From assembly GCF_024385575.1 (NCBI RefSeq), contig NZ_JANFMV010000001.1, positions 3,873,681 to 3,937,680 on the forward strand: DNA of 64,000 nt, given 5' to 3'. Origin of the DNA: Rhizobium sp. NRK18 (GTDB lineage Bacteria; Pseudomonadota; Alphaproteobacteria; Rhizobiales; Rhizobiaceae). Position numbers and translations under genes: made by a program. The notes under the pieces were generated by a model. That model was not told the DNA's origin and searched no databases. It saw only the letters and a list, made by a program, of their open reading frames with translations. Positions 27,535-36,788 of the stretch are shown here, piece after piece (the first letter of the stretch is position 1; every line of letters begins with the position of its first letter).

Positions 27535-28923
27535 ATGAACAACATTAATCCGATCCTGAACACAGACAGCTACAAGCTCAGCCATTTCCTGCAGTTTCCG
27601 CCCGGCACGACGGCGATCTCGGCGCATATAGAGACGCGCGGGCAATCGGAGGGTCCGGACGTCGTCTTCTTCGGACTGCAGATGTTCCTGAAGGCCTATC
27701 TGGCCCGGGCCGTGACCGCGACCGATATCGACGAGGCAGCCGAGATCGTGGATGCGCATGGATTGCCGTTCGACCGCGAGGGATGGGACCATATCCTCGC
27801 CGAGCATGGCGGCCATCTGCCGGTCAGGATCGAGGCGCTTGCGGAAGGCAGTGTCGTCAGGCGCGGCGTTCCCGTTCTCCAGTTGACGAGCACCGACCCG
27901 AAGGTGCCATGGACTGTCTCGCATCTGGAAACGGCGTTGACGCGGGCCATCTGGTATCCCTCGACGATCGCCAGCCAGGCGCGCGGCATCCGCGAGCAGC
28001 TGAAGCCGCTGATCGTCCAGACCTGCGACGCACCCGAAAAGGTCCTGCCTTCGCGGCTGCACGACTTCGGCGCGCGCGGCATGGCGAGCCTCGAGCAGGC
28101 GGGCATCGGCAGCGCCGCGCACCTCCTGTTCTTCGACCGCACCGACACGATCGCCGGGGTCCTCAACGCCCGCGCCTATTACGGCGCGGAGATGGCGGGG
28201 CACTCCTACCCGGCCTCGGAGCATGCGACGATGGCGGCCTGGGGGCAGGCGCGCGAGGAAGAAGCCTACGCCCACATGATCGATACGTTTTCGGCCACCG
28301 GCCCCTATGCGGTGGTCTCCGACAGTTTCGATCTCAACTACGCGATTTCGGAAATCTGGGGCAAGGCGTTGCACGACAAGGTCATGCAGCCGCAAGGCCG
28401 GCTGATCATCCGGCCGGACCGGGGCGATCCGATCGACACGCCGATCCAGGCAATTTCACAGCTCGCCTATGCCTTCGGCACGCATCAGAACGCCAAGGGC
28501 TACAAGGTCCTGAACGGCAATGTCCACGTCATCCAGAGCGGCGGCATCCTGCCGGAGGACATGCTGATGGTGTTGAGGCGGCTGGAAGCGACCGGCTTCT
28601 CGGCCGAAAACATCTCCTTCGGGATCGGCGCCGGTCTGCTGCACGATGTCGGACGCGGCAATTACGGCTTCACCATGCGCACCAATGCCCGGCTCGACAC
28701 GGACGGCAAGTGGCACGACATCCAGCTTCGTCCGGGCCACATTCACGAAACACCGCACAAGACCGGGCGACAGGCGGTCGCGCCCGCGGAAAACGGCGAG
28801 CTGCAGGCGGTGCGGATCGAGGAATTGGGCAGCCAGAACAACAGTCTGGTTCCGGTCTGGGAGAACGGCGAACTCCTGAAGGACTGGTCGTTCGAGGATA
28901 TCCGCAAGCGTGCGACCGCGTAA
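27535..28923 (+). CDS. nadV: Nicotinamide phosphoribosyltransferase (NAMPT type)
   Basis: 462 residues. Converts nicotinamide plus PRPP to NMN, the direct salvage route. It aligns along its length with human NAMPT: ILNTDSYKLSHF (human ATDSYKVTHY), VFFGLQMFLKAYL, WYPSTIASQAR, HDFGARGMASLEQAGIGSAAHL, RTDTIAG with the substrate-binding Asp, PASEHATMAAWG, SDSFDL, and IIRPDRGDPID (PRPP site). Start ATG 27535 follows GGGGAGCG. It stands alone between an unknown gene and an opposite-strand hypothetical gene. No NMN adenylyltransferase is in the window. The nicotinamide rather than nicotinate specificity rests on the overall NAMPT-type match. Confidence 0.93.
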   Translation: MNNINPILNTDSYKLSHFLQFPPGTTAISAHIETRGQSEGPDVVFFGLQMFLKAYLARAVTATDIDEAAEIVDAHGLPFDREGWDHILAEHGGHLPVRIEALAEGSVVRRGVPVLQLTSTDPKVPWTVSHLETALTRAIWYPSTIASQARGIREQLKPLIVQTCDAPEKVLPSRLHDFGARGMASLEQAGIGSAAHLLFFDRTDTIAGVLNARAYYGAEMAGHSYPASEHATMAAWGQAREEEAYAHMIDTFSATGPYAVVSDSFDLNYAISEIWGKALHDKVMQPQGRLIIRPDRGDPIDTPIQAISQLAYAFGTHQNAKGYKVLNGNVHVIQSGGILPEDMLMVLRRLEATGFSAENISFGIGAGLLHDVGRGNYGFTMRTNARLDTDGKWHDIQLRPGHIHETPHKTGRQAVAPAENGELQAVRIEELGSQNNSLVPVWENGELLKDWSFEDIRKRATA

Positions 28924-28935
28924 GCGGCGACCAAC

Positions 28936-29310
28936 TCAGCTGTTGCGGAAAAAGCGGTAAATGCCGTTGTCGTCGGAGTTGACGGCAGAGATGCCCTTTG
29001 CCGTCCGCGGCGCATCGGCATCGTCGTTCGGCTTGACGGCATCGAGCCAGGTGGCCCTGGCGGACTTTTCCTCCGGCTGGGAAGGCTCGTCCGGCACGTC
29101 GTCCCGGTAGGCCGGCATTTCGTAATCCGGATCATAGTCGAGCGGCGGCGGCTCGATCTTCACGCGCGGGAAATAGGGATGAATTTCCCCGAGTTTCCTG
29201 AGGCTTGCCGGTTGGACGCGATGCTCGATCTCCGGCGCAAGCTTCTTCTTGACGCCCGCGGGGGCGGCCAGCGCTGCGGCAATCATGCCCTTCTGCGATC
29301 GCTTCTTCAT
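28936..29310 (-). CDS. Hypothetical protein
   Basis: 124 residues from ATG 29310 (MKKRSQKGMIAAAL); the frame to 29358 is less likely. Basic N-terminus with a short Ala-rich segment that is too short for a membrane anchor, a Pro-rich middle (RVKIEPPPLDYDPDYEMPAY) and an acidic Pro/Ser/Asp tail. It is probably mostly disordered. Convergent with nadV (12 bases between stops). No family recognised. Confidence 0.55.
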   Translation of the reverse strand: MKKRSQKGMIAAALAAPAGVKKKLAPEIEHRVQPASLRKLGEIHPYFPRVKIEPPPLDYDPDYEMPAYRDDVPDEPSQPEEKSARATWLDAVKPNDDADAPRTAKGISAVNSDDNGIYRFFRNS

Positions 29311-29456
29311 GAGACGAAACCGGTACTGCCTGTTATGCGGATCCGGCCCTGGCGGCACGGACGCTCGGGCAGGATTGTCCGCCGGTTCCGTTAAGATTCC
29401 TTTTACGGCGCCCCCGCTTCAGCGGAGGCGCGGCCATCAGCCGTCGCGGGAACCGC

Positions 29457-30080
29457 TCAGCTATGGGCGAAGATGTCGGTTTCTTCCCAGCCGAGGAGGT
29501 CGAGCTTGGAGCGGGTGGGCAGGAATTCGAAGCAGGCCCTGGCGTGCTCCATGCGGCCGTCGCGGTTCAGACGCTCGACGAGCTTGTCGCGAAGGGCGTG
29601 GAGATGCAGGACGTCGGAGGCGGCGTATTCGAGCTGTGCCGGGCTCAAAGTTTCCGCTGCCCAGTCGGAAGACTGCTGCGCCTTGGAGATATCGACCTCC
29701 AACAGCTCCTTCAGATTGTCCTTCAGGCCGTGGCGGTCGGTATAGGTGCGGGTCAGGCGCGAGGCGATCTTGGTGCAGAATACCGGCGTCGTCGTCACGC
29801 CGAAGGTGTGGAACAGAACGGCGATGTCGAAGCGGCCGAAATGGAAGATCTTCTGGCGCTTCGGGTCGGCGAGCATGGCGACGAGGTTCGGCGCTTCCTT
29901 CTGTCCGGCGGCGATGCGGATGACGTCAGCCGTGCCGTCGCCGGGCGACAGCTGGACGACGCAAAGGCGGTCGCGGCGCGGGATCAGGCCGAGCGTTTCC
30001 GTATCGATGGCGATCGCATCGGTATAACGCGCTGCGTCCGCTTCGGAAATATCGCCTTCGTGATACCGGATCTCTGCCAT
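29457..30080 (-). CDS. nrnC: NrnC-type 3'-5' exoribonuclease (nanoRNase C, RNase D-like)
   Basis: 207 residues, the compact alphaproteobacterial form without the HRDC domain of true RNase D. DEDDy catalytic residues are visible: Asp26 and Glu28 in AIDTETLGL, Asp in HFGRFDIAVL, and Tyr and Asp in LEYAASDVLHL. The stretches SRLTRTYTDRHGL, AQQSSDWAAE and the C-terminal AETDIFAHS-like ending are typical of NrnC. It degrades 2-5 nt RNAs and pGpG from c-di-GMP turnover. Start ATG 30080 follows AAGGAAAG. Shares a divergent promoter region with the deoxyribosyltransferase gene. Confidence 0.92.
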   Translation of the reverse strand: MAEIRYHEGDISEADAARYTDAIAIDTETLGLIPRRDRLCVVQLSPGDGTADVIRIAAGQKEAPNLVAMLADPKRQKIFHFGRFDIAVLFHTFGVTTTPVFCTKIASRLTRTYTDRHGLKDNLKELLEVDISKAQQSSDWAAETLSPAQLEYAASDVLHLHALRDKLVERLNRDGRMEHARACFEFLPTRSKLDLLGWEETDIFAHS

Positions 30081-30262
30081 CGTGCTTTCCTTACTCGTCT
30101 TCCTGTTCGCCCAAGCGCAAAGGGGCGCTATAGCGCAATTTGGGCCGGGCGGATACCACATTCGACTGCGTCGAACGGGTGCGGTTTCTTCCGGATTTTT
30201 CTTGCGGCAGAACCGCGGCACCGTCAAGAATGGGCGGCATATTCAAAGGATTCTGCTAAACA

Positions 30263-30832
30263 ATGACCAAGAAAGTGTATCTCGCCGGCCCGGAAGTGTT
30301 CCTGGCCAATGCCCGCGACATTCTCGACCGCAAGGCGGCGCTTGCCCGCGAGGCCGGCTTCACGCCGCTCTCTCCCGGCGATCTCGACATCGAGCCGACC
30401 GAGACCAAGAAGGAATTCGGGCTGGCGATCAGCGCCGTCGACGAGAAGATGATGCTGGAGGCAGACGCGATCATCGCCAACCTGACGCCGTTTCGCGGCA
30501 TCGCCGCCGATGTCGGTACGACGTTCGAGCTCGGCTTCATGTGCGCGCTCGGCAAGCCGGTCTTCGCCTATACCAATGTGGCAGCCGGTCACTACGAGCG
30601 CGTGATGGAATACTACAAGGGCATGGCTGCGCCGACTGATGACGGCCATGTGCGTGGCCCGGACGGGCTTTCGATCGAGGATTTCGACATGATCGACAAT
30701 CTGATGCTGCAGGGCGGCGTCGAACGCCGCGGCGGCAAGGTCATCGTCGGCAATGCGCCGGCCGATCGGCTGTACACGGATCTGGATGCCTTCAAGCGCT
30801 GCCTGGCTGCTGCAAAGGAAGCGCTGCTCTGA
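30263..30832 (+). CDS. Nucleoside 2-deoxyribosyltransferase family protein
   Basis: 189 residues. The N-terminal KVYLAGPEVF, the helix-forming GLAISAVDEKMMLEADAIIANLTPF and the GTTFELGFMCALGKPVFAYTN segment are the PF05014 fold; the conserved catalytic Glu is in TTFELG. The family exchanges bases on 2-deoxyribosides or hydrolyses nucleotides in salvage. It is followed 22 bases later by a small membrane-protein gene and then dedA. AAGGA precedes the ATG at a long spacing. Function in nucleoside salvage is family inference. Confidence 0.88.
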   Translation: MTKKVYLAGPEVFLANARDILDRKAALAREAGFTPLSPGDLDIEPTETKKEFGLAISAVDEKMMLEADAIIANLTPFRGIAADVGTTFELGFMCALGKPVFAYTNVAAGHYERVMEYYKGMAAPTDDGHVRGPDGLSIEDFDMIDNLMLQGGVERRGGKVIVGNAPADRLYTDLDAFKRCLAAAKEALL

Positions 30833-30854
30833 GGGTCGATGAAAGAAAGAGATC

Positions 30855-31205
30855 ATGAACGCCATCGTCACGCTCTGGCATAAGAACAGGCTGCTTGTGC
30901 TGGCCTTCGTGCTGATGGCGGCGGTCACGCTGTTCTTCGCCGTCCGCTCCATCCTGTTTGCGCTTTACTGGAACGACCCGGCGCACTGGAACCAGCCGCT
31001 CGAAGGCTGGATGACGATCGGCTATGTCGCGCATTCCTATCATCTGGACCCGCGCGACATTGATGCCGATCTCCGCCTCATCAAGCCGCATGACCGGCGC
31101 ACGCTCGAACAGATCGCCGGGGACAACGGCATGACGCTCGACGAGCTGAAGGCGCGGCTCGATGCGACGCTGACGAAGCTGAATGCCGAAAGGCCCGTCA
31201 AATGA
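30855..31205 (+). CDS. Small single-pass membrane protein
   Basis: 116 residues. One membrane segment (LLVLAFVLMAAVTLFFAVRSILFALYW, about residues 13-39) follows a short basic N-terminus. The C-terminal 75 residues are a soluble domain with HSYHLDPRDIDADLRLI and a helical TLEQIAGDNGMTLDELKARLDATL. Its stop overlaps the dedA start (ATGA), implying translational coupling, so it may be a partner of the DedA protein. No named family recognised, but the pairing looks like a conserved rhizobial arrangement. Confidence 0.72.
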   Translation: MNAIVTLWHKNRLLVLAFVLMAAVTLFFAVRSILFALYWNDPAHWNQPLEGWMTIGYVAHSYHLDPRDIDADLRLIKPHDRRTLEQIAGDNGMTLDELKARLDATLTKLNAERPVK

Positions 31206-31831
31206 GCGAGCAGCTGATCACGCTCGCGACGAATTACGGCATTCCCTTTCTGGCACTGATCGTCTTTCTGAGCTGCCTGGCACTGCCGGTGCCGTGTTCG
31301 TTCGTCATGCTGATGAGCGGATCGCTGGTCACCTCCGGCGATCTCGCCTTCACGCCCGTCTTCATGGCGGCCTATGGTGCGGCGCTCGCCGGTGACCAGA
31401 CGGGCTTTTTCGCTGGCCGCCTTGCCGGGCGCTTCATCATTCCATCCATCGAACGGTCGCCGGCCCGGCGCGACCTGCTCGCGCGGGCCCACGGCATGCT
31501 GGAGAAGCGCGGTGCGATCGGTGTCTTCCTGAGCCGCTGGCTGTTCAGCCCGCTTGGCCCCTATGTCAACCTGATCACCGGTGCGGCGGGGATGTCGTGG
31601 TGGCGGTTCTCTTTGCCCGCGGCGCTCGGCGAACTCGTCTGGGTGTCGCTCTATGTCGGCCTTGGCATGGCGTTCAGCGACAACATCCTTATGATCGCCG
31701 ACCTCGCCTCGAATGTGAGCGGGATGCTGGCCGCGGGTGCGATTACCGTCTTCCTCGGCTGGCGGCTCTGGAAGCAGATTTCCGGGTCCGCGAAGGATCA
31801 CGGTCACCGGAAGATTCGCCATCAGCGATAG
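31202..31831 (+). CDS. DedA/SNARE-associated family membrane protein
   Basis: 209 residues with five or six hydrophobic segments. The DedA marks are present: an early E/D-rich reentrant stretch (FLSCLALPVPCSFVMLMSGSL), GAALAGDQTGFFAGRLAGRF, and FLSRWLFSPLGPYVNLITGAAGMSWWRF with the conserved R/SR-P-G-P pattern. DedA proteins are implicated in recycling of undecaprenyl phosphate and phospholipids across the inner membrane. Last gene of the rightward group with the deoxyribosyltransferase and the small membrane protein. Confidence 0.88.
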   Translation: MSEQLITLATNYGIPFLALIVFLSCLALPVPCSFVMLMSGSLVTSGDLAFTPVFMAAYGAALAGDQTGFFAGRLAGRFIIPSIERSPARRDLLARAHGMLEKRGAIGVFLSRWLFSPLGPYVNLITGAAGMSWWRFSLPAALGELVWVSLYVGLGMAFSDNILMIADLASNVSGMLAAGAITVFLGWRLWKQISGSAKDHGHRKIRHQR

Positions 31832-31835
31832 CGGA

Positions 31836-31870
31836 CGAAAAAGGCCGGGGATCGCTCCCCGGCCTCCTAT
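31836..31870 (-). terminator. Terminator between dedA and glpV
   Basis: AGGCCGGGGA (31842-31851) pairs with TCCCCGGCCT (31856-31865). Read leftward it is followed by TTTTTCGTCC, a good U-tract, so it terminates the glp operon. Being between convergent genes it may also stop the dedA transcript. Confidence 0.85.
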
Positions 31871-31891
31871 ATTCGTAAAGGTTGAACCGGC

Positions 31892-33625
31892 TTACTTCTG
31901 CCAGCTCTTGACCAGTTCGTCGTAGTTGACGGTGACCGGCTTTTCCTTCTCGTTCTCGATCTTCAGCTGCGGAGCAAGGTTGCCCTTGGCCACGGCATCG
32001 TCGTGCCAGTAGTTGATGTCATGCTCTTCGGCGAGCTTCGGGCCGATATCGCCCTGAACGCCGGACTTCTCGATACGGGCCATGACCTTTTCCTGCGCTT
32101 CGCAGAGCGAGTCCATCGCTTCCTGGGCGGTCTTCGCACCCGAGGACGCATCGCCGATTGCCTGCCACCACAGCTGTGCAAGCTTCGGATAGTCCGGAAC
32201 GTTGGTGCCGGTCGGCGACCACTGGACGCGGGCCGGCGAACGATAGAACTCGATCAAACCGCCGAGCTTCGGAGCGCGCTCCGTGAACGACTTGTCGTGG
32301 ATGGTCGAGTCACGAATGAAGGTGAGACCCACGTGGCTCTTCTTCACATCGACAGTCTTGGAGGTGACGAACTGCGCGTAGAGCCATGCAGCCTTGGCGC
32401 GGTCGGTCGGTGTCGACTTCATCAGCGTCCAGGAACCCACGTCCTGGTAACCGAGCTTCATGCCGTCCTTCCAGTAGACGCCATGCGGGCTCGGAGCCAT
32501 GCGCCACTTCGGCGAACCGCCCTCGCCCACCACCGGCAGGCCGTCCTTGACCATGTCCGCGGTGAAGGCGGTGTACCAGAAGATCTGCTGGGCGATGTTG
32601 CCCTGGGCCGGAACCGGGCCGGCTTCGGAGAAGGTCATGCCCTGGGCTTCCGGCGGAGCATAGGCCTTCAGCCAATCCAGGTACTTCTGGATGGCGTAGA
32701 CCGAAGCGGGGCCGTTGGTGTCACCACCGCGTGCGGTGCACGAGCCGACCGGACGGGAGTTTTCATCGACCTTGATGCCCCATTCGTCGACCGGCAGACC
32801 GTTCGGAAGGCCCTTGTCGCCATTGCCGGCCATCGACAGCCAGGCGTCGGTGAAGCGCCAGCCGAGCGACGGGTCCTTCTTGCCGTAGTCCATGCTGCCG
32901 TAGACGCTCTTCGGACCGCCCATGTAGGACATGTCGCGGCCGGTGAAGAACTCGGCGATGTCCTCATAGGCAGACCAGTTGACCGGAACGCCGAGGTCGT
33001 AGCCGTATTTCGCCTTGAAGTCGGCCTTGGTCTTGTCGTCGTTGAACCAGTCGTAGCGGAACCAGTAGAGGTTCGCGAACTGCTGGTCGGGAAGCTGGTA
33101 GAGCTTCTTGTCCGGCGCGGTGGTGAACGACGTGCCAACATAGTCGGCGAGATCGAGCATCGGGTCGGTGACGTCCTTGCCGTCGCCGGCCATCCAGTCG
33201 GTCAGGTTGCGGACCTGCTGGTAGCGCCAATGGGTACCGATGAGGTCGGAGTCATTCACCCAGCCGTCGTAAAGGTTCTGACCCGTCTGCATCTGGGTCT
33301 GGATCTTTTCGACGACGTCACCTTCCTGGATGATGTCGTGGATCACCTTGATGCCGGTGATCTTCGAGAACCAGGGTGCGAGCACCTTGGATTCGTAGGC
33401 ATGCGTCGTCAGCGATTCGGAAACGACGTGGATTTCCATGCCTTCAAAGGGCTTGGCCGCGTCGATGTACCACTGCATCTGCTTTTCCTGGTCGGCGCGC
33501 GACAGGGTCGAAAGATCGCCGATCTCCTCATCCAGGAACTGCTTCGCCTCGTCCATGCCGGCAAATGCCGTGCCGGTCAGGGCAAGCAGCATGGCCGCCG
33601 TAGTCGTCAATAGATGCTTTCGCAT
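31892..33625 (-). CDS. glpV: Glycerol ABC transporter substrate-binding protein
   Basis: 577 residues, longer than ordinary family 1 binding proteins. A signal peptide is clear (MRKHLLTTTAAMLLALTGTAFA-G). The mature protein has the class B fold with YDGWVNDSDLIG, KKLYQLPDQQ and AKAAWLYAQF. It is the last gene of the glpD-glpSTPQUV operon known from Rhizobium leguminosarum, where it delivers glycerol to the GlpP/GlpQ permease. ATG 33625 follows GGGAGGT. A strong terminator follows. Confidence 0.9.
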   Translation of the reverse strand: MRKHLLTTTAAMLLALTGTAFAGMDEAKQFLDEEIGDLSTLSRADQEKQMQWYIDAAKPFEGMEIHVVSESLTTHAYESKVLAPWFSKITGIKVIHDIIQEGDVVEKIQTQMQTGQNLYDGWVNDSDLIGTHWRYQQVRNLTDWMAGDGKDVTDPMLDLADYVGTSFTTAPDKKLYQLPDQQFANLYWFRYDWFNDDKTKADFKAKYGYDLGVPVNWSAYEDIAEFFTGRDMSYMGGPKSVYGSMDYGKKDPSLGWRFTDAWLSMAGNGDKGLPNGLPVDEWGIKVDENSRPVGSCTARGGDTNGPASVYAIQKYLDWLKAYAPPEAQGMTFSEAGPVPAQGNIAQQIFWYTAFTADMVKDGLPVVGEGGSPKWRMAPSPHGVYWKDGMKLGYQDVGSWTLMKSTPTDRAKAAWLYAQFVTSKTVDVKKSHVGLTFIRDSTIHDKSFTERAPKLGGLIEFYRSPARVQWSPTGTNVPDYPKLAQLWWQAIGDASSGAKTAQEAMDSLCEAQEKVMARIEKSGVQGDIGPKLAEEHDINYWHDDAVAKGNLAPQLKIENEKEKPVTVNYDELVKSWQK

Positions 33626-33701
33626 AGTTACCTCCCAATTGCGATTGCACTTACACAGTCAGATGGACGGAACCCCTCCCCCCATCCGGTCTTCCTTGGC
33701 A

Positions 33702-33995
33702 TCAGACAGTCCGGAACACGACGATTGCGTAGATCACGGACAGTCCGAGAGCCCACCACAGGCTGAGGTCTGTCAGACCCAGCCATGCGAGGTTTATGAA
33801 TGCGCTGCCGAGCAGCGACACGAACAGGCGGTCGCCGCGCGTGGTTTCGAAGCGCAGGATGCCGACGCGCGGATTGCCGCCGGGCGAAACGTATTCCCAC
33901 ACGCCCATGCCGACGAGCAGAGCGAGGATCGTCAGAAAGAAGATCGCCGTCGGCCAGGTCCACGCCATCCAGGAGAAATCGAAGTTCATTGTCAT
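33702..33995 (-). CDS. glpU: Small membrane subunit, DUF2160
   Basis: 97 residues with two or three membrane segments (WTWPTAIFFLTILALLVGMGVW, then FVSLLGSAFINLAWLGL and WWALGLSVIYAIVVF). DUF2160 proteins occur only in rhizobial-type glycerol ABC operons between the permease and the binding-protein gene. The ATG overlaps the glpQ stop as ATGA, so translation is coupled. Exact role is unknown; an accessory subunit of the transporter is likely. Confidence 0.88.
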   Translation of the reverse strand: MTMNFDFSWMAWTWPTAIFFLTILALLVGMGVWEYVSPGGNPRVGILRFETTRGDRLFVSLLGSAFINLAWLGLTDLSLWWALGLSVIYAIVVFRTV

Positions 33996-34816
33996 ACCCT
34001 CCCCAGCGCAAAGCCCTTGGCGATGTAGTTTCTGACGAAGTAGATGACGAGCGCCCCCGGCACGAGCGTCAGCACGCCGGCGGCTGCGAGCAGTCCCCAG
34101 TCCATGCCGGCGGCAGACACCGTGCGTGTCATGACGGCGGCGATCGGCTTGGCGTCCGTCGTCGTCAGGGTGCGGGCGATCAGAAGCTCGACCCAGGAGA
34201 ACATGAAGCAGAAGAAGGCGGCCACTCCGACGCCCGACGCAATCAGCGGCATGAAGATCTTGAAGAAGAAGCGCGGGAAGGAGTAACCGTCGATATAGGC
34301 GGTTTCGTCGATTTCCTTCGGCACGCCCGACATGAAGCCTTCCAGGATCCAGACGGCCAGCGGCACGTTGAACAGGCAGTGGGCGAGCGCCACCGCGATA
34401 TGCGTGTCGATCAGGCCGAAGGCCGAATAGAGCTGGAAGAACGGTAGTGCGAAGACGGCCGGCGGCGCCATGCGGTTGGTCAAAAGCCAGAAGAACAAAT
34501 GCTTGTCGCCGAGGAAGCGGTAGCGCGAGAATGCGTAAGCTGCGGGCAACGCAACGGCGATCGAAATGATGGTGTTCTGCACCACGTAGATGATCGAGTT
34601 GACATATCCCATGTACCAGGAGCTGTCGGTGAAGATCGTCCGGTAATTGGCGAGCGTCGGATTGTGCGGGAAGATCGTCATCGTCGAGATGATCTCCTCG
34701 TTGGTCTTGAAGCTCATGTTCGCCAGCCAGTAGATCGGCAGCAGCAGGAAGAGGATGTAGAGGGTGGGAACCAGCCAGGAGAAGCGGGAACCGTCTCTGC
34801 GTTTTGCGGTGCTCAT
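33992..34816 (-). CDS. glpQ: Glycerol ABC transporter permease
   Basis: 274 residues from ATG 34816 (MSTAKRRDGSRFSW). Six membrane segments, MalG-type. The cytoplasmic EAA loop is recognisable in EIDETAYIDGYSFPRFFFKIFMPL, which contacts the ATPase. The longer frame to 34876 would run into the glpP stop region. The gene overlaps glpU by four bases. It pairs with GlpP to form the channel. It is unrelated to the E. coli GlpQ phosphodiesterase of the same name. Confidence 0.92.
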   Translation of the reverse strand: MSTAKRRDGSRFSWLVPTLYILFLLLPIYWLANMSFKTNEEIISTMTIFPHNPTLANYRTIFTDSSWYMGYVNSIIYVVQNTIISIAVALPAAYAFSRYRFLGDKHLFFWLLTNRMAPPAVFALPFFQLYSAFGLIDTHIAVALAHCLFNVPLAVWILEGFMSGVPKEIDETAYIDGYSFPRFFFKIFMPLIASGVGVAAFFCFMFSWVELLIARTLTTTDAKPIAAVMTRTVSAAGMDWGLLAAAGVLTLVPGALVIYFVRNYIAKGFALGRV

Positions 34817-34830
34817 TGACGGCTCTCCTT

Positions 34831-35697
<867 letters not shown>

Positions 35698-35700
35698 CTC

Positions 35701-36771
35701 TCAGGCCTCCGGTCCGACACGCCAGGAATCGACGTAGACATTGATTGCAGCGGGATCGAAGGAAAGCCGGGCATCGGCCGGGATTTCGCCGTCCTCCGGC
35801 ACGACGATCGAGAAGGGCTGACCGGCAAATTCGGCACGGACGATCTTCTGCCGGCCGATGTCCTCGACCTTGGCGATGTTGACGGGCATGCCTTCGCGGC
35901 CAAGCGTCGCGAATTCGGGACGAATGCCGATCTCGGTGCGGGCACCGGACTTGAACTCCGGCGCGAAGCCGAGCGCGATCGTTTCTCCGCCGACCACGGC
36001 GCTGGCGCCATCGATTTTTGCCGGCAGGACGTTCATGCCCGGCGAACCGATGAAATAGCCGACGAAGGTGTGGCGCGGCCGCTGGAACAGCTCTTCCGGC
36101 GTACCGATCTGCACGATCTCGCCGCCATACATGACGACCACCTTGTCGGCAAAGGTCAGCGCTTCCGTCTGGTCGTGCGTGACATAGACCATGGTGAAGC
36201 CGAAACGGCGGTGAAGCTGCTTGAGCTGGGACCGCAGGACCCACTTCATGTGCGGGTCGATGACGGTCAGCGGCTCGTCGAACAGGATGGCGTTTACGTC
36301 GGAACGCACGAGGCCGCGGCCGAGCGAGATCTTCTGCTTCTGGTCGGCGGTCAGGCCACGCGCCTTGCGCTTCGACCAGTCGGCCAGATCGATGATCTCG
36401 AGGACCTCTCGGACCCGCTTGTCGACATCGCTTTCCGGGACGTTGCGGTTGCGCAACGGGAAGGCGAGATTGTCGTAGACGGTCATGGTGTCGTAGATGA
36501 CCGGGAACTGGAATACCTGCGCAATGTTGCGCTCCTGCGTCGACAGGTTGGTAACGTCGCGGTCGCCGAACAGGATGCGGCCTTCCGACGGCTGCAGCAA
36601 TCCGGAAATGATGTTCAACAGCGTGGTCTTGCCGCAGCCGGACGGTCCGAGCAGAGCGTAGGCGCCGCCGTCGTTCCATTCGTGATGCACTTCCTTCAGC
36701 GCGTAGTCCGCATCCGACTGCGGGTTCGGCATGTAGGCGTGGCGGATATGGTCGAGTTTGATACGTGCCAT
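35701..36771 (-). CDS. glpT: Glycerol ABC transporter ATP-binding protein
   Basis: 356 residues. An N-terminal ABC ATPase with Walker A GPSGCGKTT, Q-loop VFQFPVIYD, a degenerate signature (LTADQKQKISLGRGLV in place of LSGGQ), and Walker B ILFDEPLTVIDP, followed by a C-terminal TOBE-like regulatory domain (about 240-356). It pairs with GlpS; each binding site would then combine one canonical and one altered motif, as in other asymmetric ABC pairs. Not the E. coli GlpT antiporter. Confidence 0.92.
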   Translation of the reverse strand: MARIKLDHIRHAYMPNPQSDADYALKEVHHEWNDGGAYALLGPSGCGKTTLLNIISGLLQPSEGRILFGDRDVTNLSTQERNIAQVFQFPVIYDTMTVYDNLAFPLRNRNVPESDVDKRVREVLEIIDLADWSKRKARGLTADQKQKISLGRGLVRSDVNAILFDEPLTVIDPHMKWVLRSQLKQLHRRFGFTMVYVTHDQTEALTFADKVVVMYGGEIVQIGTPEELFQRPRHTFVGYFIGSPGMNVLPAKIDGASAVVGGETIALGFAPEFKSGARTEIGIRPEFATLGREGMPVNIAKVEDIGRQKIVRAEFAGQPFSIVVPEDGEIPADARLSFDPAAINVYVDSWRVGPEA

Positions 36772-36788
36772 TTTATTCTCCCCGCCCC

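Noticed and set aside
32003..33613. 536-codon frame opposite glpV
   Set aside because: Antisense shadow. glpV has a signal peptide, good ribosome-binding site and clear family features.
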